From a virus: a stretch of DNA of 23,490 bases. Location: the IMG/VR virus record IMGVR_UViG_3300042400_001741, positions 1 to 23,490 of that record. One strand, 5' to 3'. Shown piece after piece: positions 22,564 through 23,490 of the stretch; the first letter of the stretch is position 1; each line of letters opens with the position of its first letter. A program made the translations under genes and the position numbers. The notes under the pieces are model-generated. The model worked only from the letters and a program-made list of their open reading frames with translations. It was not told where the DNA came from and did no database searches.

Positions 22564-23490
22564 CTATACTGAACAGCAGTATTTAAGTGAGTTACATATT
22601 GTACATTAGCATTTTGGCTGGCAGAGAAACTTACACGCCATTTAGTTCCGTCCCACTCAATGATATCATTTCTTTTTGCCACAACCGGGCCTTGGGAAAT
22701 ATAACCATCAATGAATTTAGATCCATCATTGCCTAACCAGGCTGCAGCTTTATCACTGTTTACAACCGATCCGATGTCATTTAAGATTAGATATCTCGTT
22801 CCGGTGGCAGCAGGAGTAGTGATTGATTGATCATCTATGTCAAAATCGTCGGGATCAACAATAGCGTGAATAGGTGCCACAGTGTTGGTTGGTATTGTAT
22901 CAGAGAAGATATTATATAGTAATAAACTATTGTCTGACGGATGAAAAGCAATAGTCCCTACTATTTCTTTGTCGTCATCTAACTGTAATCTAATTTGGCT
23001 AGTTCCGGGCTTCAATGCACCGTAGACATCTATCAGTGCCGGCCAACTGTCACGATCACCAATTTTGCCAGTTTCTGTAGCAATCTCGTTTTCTTTTACT
23101 AGCACCAGAGTATTATCTAATACTACGATCCCGTATTGTAGCGGAGTAATATACTGTCGACTTACAAGATTACTGTCGGCAAATGCAGCGTCGTCTAGTT
23201 CACCCTTGGGGTCATATATACTGGCAATGATTTTTTGTATAACACCTAGTTTCTTAACTTTGGCAGGTAGACTGATCCAAATTGGTATCTCAAAAGTTAA
23301 ATTGGCAATATCAATTTGATCTTCAGTTCCGGCAGGTATAGTTCTAGAAGTAAAATTTATATTAGTTAGTGTAACAGTACTTAAACTTGTCCAGTCAAGA
23401 TAATTATCGGTATTTTGTATTTCCATTGACGGATTAAACAAGCAGCATAGTTGTTCGATTAGCTGTAGTTTTTGTGTACTGTTGCTGGTC
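22491..23490 (-). CDS. Virion-type structural protein, 5'-truncated by window edge
   Basis: 332 residues are visible; the frame stays open past the TTG at 23441 and the ATG at 23426 to the edge, reading KLQLIEQLCCLFNPSMEIQN where it crosses those codons, so the start is outside. The segment ANLTFEIPIWISLPAKVKK (about residues 62-80 of the visible part) is a well-formed beta structure. The C-terminus has DIIEWDGTKWRVSFSASQ and QYRWNGTEWLKSFQGHYPAG, two Trp-bearing 'W-(D/N)-G-T-(K/E)-W' hairpins. I recall similar endings in virion proteins of marine T4-like phages. The early 'IEQL..LFNP' segment reminds me of the tail-sheath stabiliser gp15 family, but weakly. It lies upstream of the Nudix gene on the same strand and overlaps it. 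No enzyme motif is visible. It is a real gene; the product name is not settled. Confidence 0.72.
   Translation of the reverse strand, partial: TSNSTQKLQLIEQLCCLFNPSMEIQNTDNYLDWTSLSTVTLTNINFTSRTIPAGTEDQIDIANLTFEIPIWISLPAKVKKLGVIQKIIASIYDPKGELDDAAFADSNLVSRQYITPLQYGIVVLDNTLVLVKENEIATETGKIGDRDSWPALIDVYGALKPGTSQIRLQLDDDKEIVGTIAFHPSDNSLLLYNIFSDTIPTNTVAPIHAIVDPDDFDIDDQSITTPAATGTRYLILNDIGSVVNSDKAAAWLGNDGSKFIDGYISQGPVVAKRNDIIEWDGTKWRVSFSASQNANVQYVTHLNTAVQYRWNGTEWLKSFQGHYPAGQWSLIL

Noticed and set aside
1-23490. tRNA genes, integrase, attachment sites, insertion sequences
   Set aside because: No cloverleaf-like sequence in the few short gaps, no recombinase or transposase motif, and no terminal inverted repeats with target duplications were seen.

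Overview
The window reads as part of the genome of a T4-like contractile-tailed phage (Caudoviricetes), most like the uncultured aquatic, cyanophage- or pelagiphage-type relatives of T4. The grounds are the T4 head-morphogenesis order (portal gp20, small core proteins, prohead protease gp21, scaffold gp22, major capsid gp23), the absence of a gp24 paralogue after gp23, T4-type late promoter boxes ([C/T]ATAAATA) at gene starts, AT-rich DNA with almost no intergenic space, and several virion proteins of a style familiar from marine T4-like phages. The host cannot be told from this stretch.

Layout. (1) 1-2710: a T4 gp26-like baseplate protein runs leftward off the edge. It diverges from a probable tail tape-measure protein, and a palindrome between them carries a late promoter on each strand. 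(2) 2742-8624: head module, comprising portal gp20, a 78-aa small protein with a late promoter abutting its ATG, a terminator, an extremely acidic prohead-core protein, protease gp21, coiled-coil scaffold gp22 and a short (391 aa) major capsid protein gp23 with a predicted gp21 cleavage site. (3) 8625-10133: two single-gene units, a 75-aa conserved-type protein and a 316-aa virion protein, each enclosed by intrinsic terminators. (4) 10161-22074: a five-gene tail-fibre/adhesin operon behind one late promoter. It holds a 1450-aa beta-helix and beta-propeller fibre, a 224-aa accessory protein, a 1625-aa collagen-like 'beads on a string' fibre with many Gly-X-Ser triplets, a 503-aa unidentified protein and a tail-fibre assembly chaperone. 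Junctions are 3-12 nt or overlapping, and a small terminator hairpin lies at the end. (5) 22057-23490, minus strand: a Nudix hydrolase preceded by, and overlapping, a 5'-truncated virion-type gene that leaves the window.

Working together: gp20 nucleates a scaffold of gp22 and the acidic core protein, gp23 assembles on it, and gp21 digests the core and trims gp23. The tape-measure and gp26-like proteins belong to tail and baseplate assembly. The large operon supplies host-recognition appendages and their chaperone. The most unusual object is the 1625-aa fibre: about ten Gly-X-Ser blocks, rich in Trp, Phe, Tyr and Ile at X, alternate with three families of globular inserts, one family present in six copies.

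No tRNA, CRISPR array, insertion sequence, integrase or attachment site was seen. No gene-free stretch exceeds about 150 bases.
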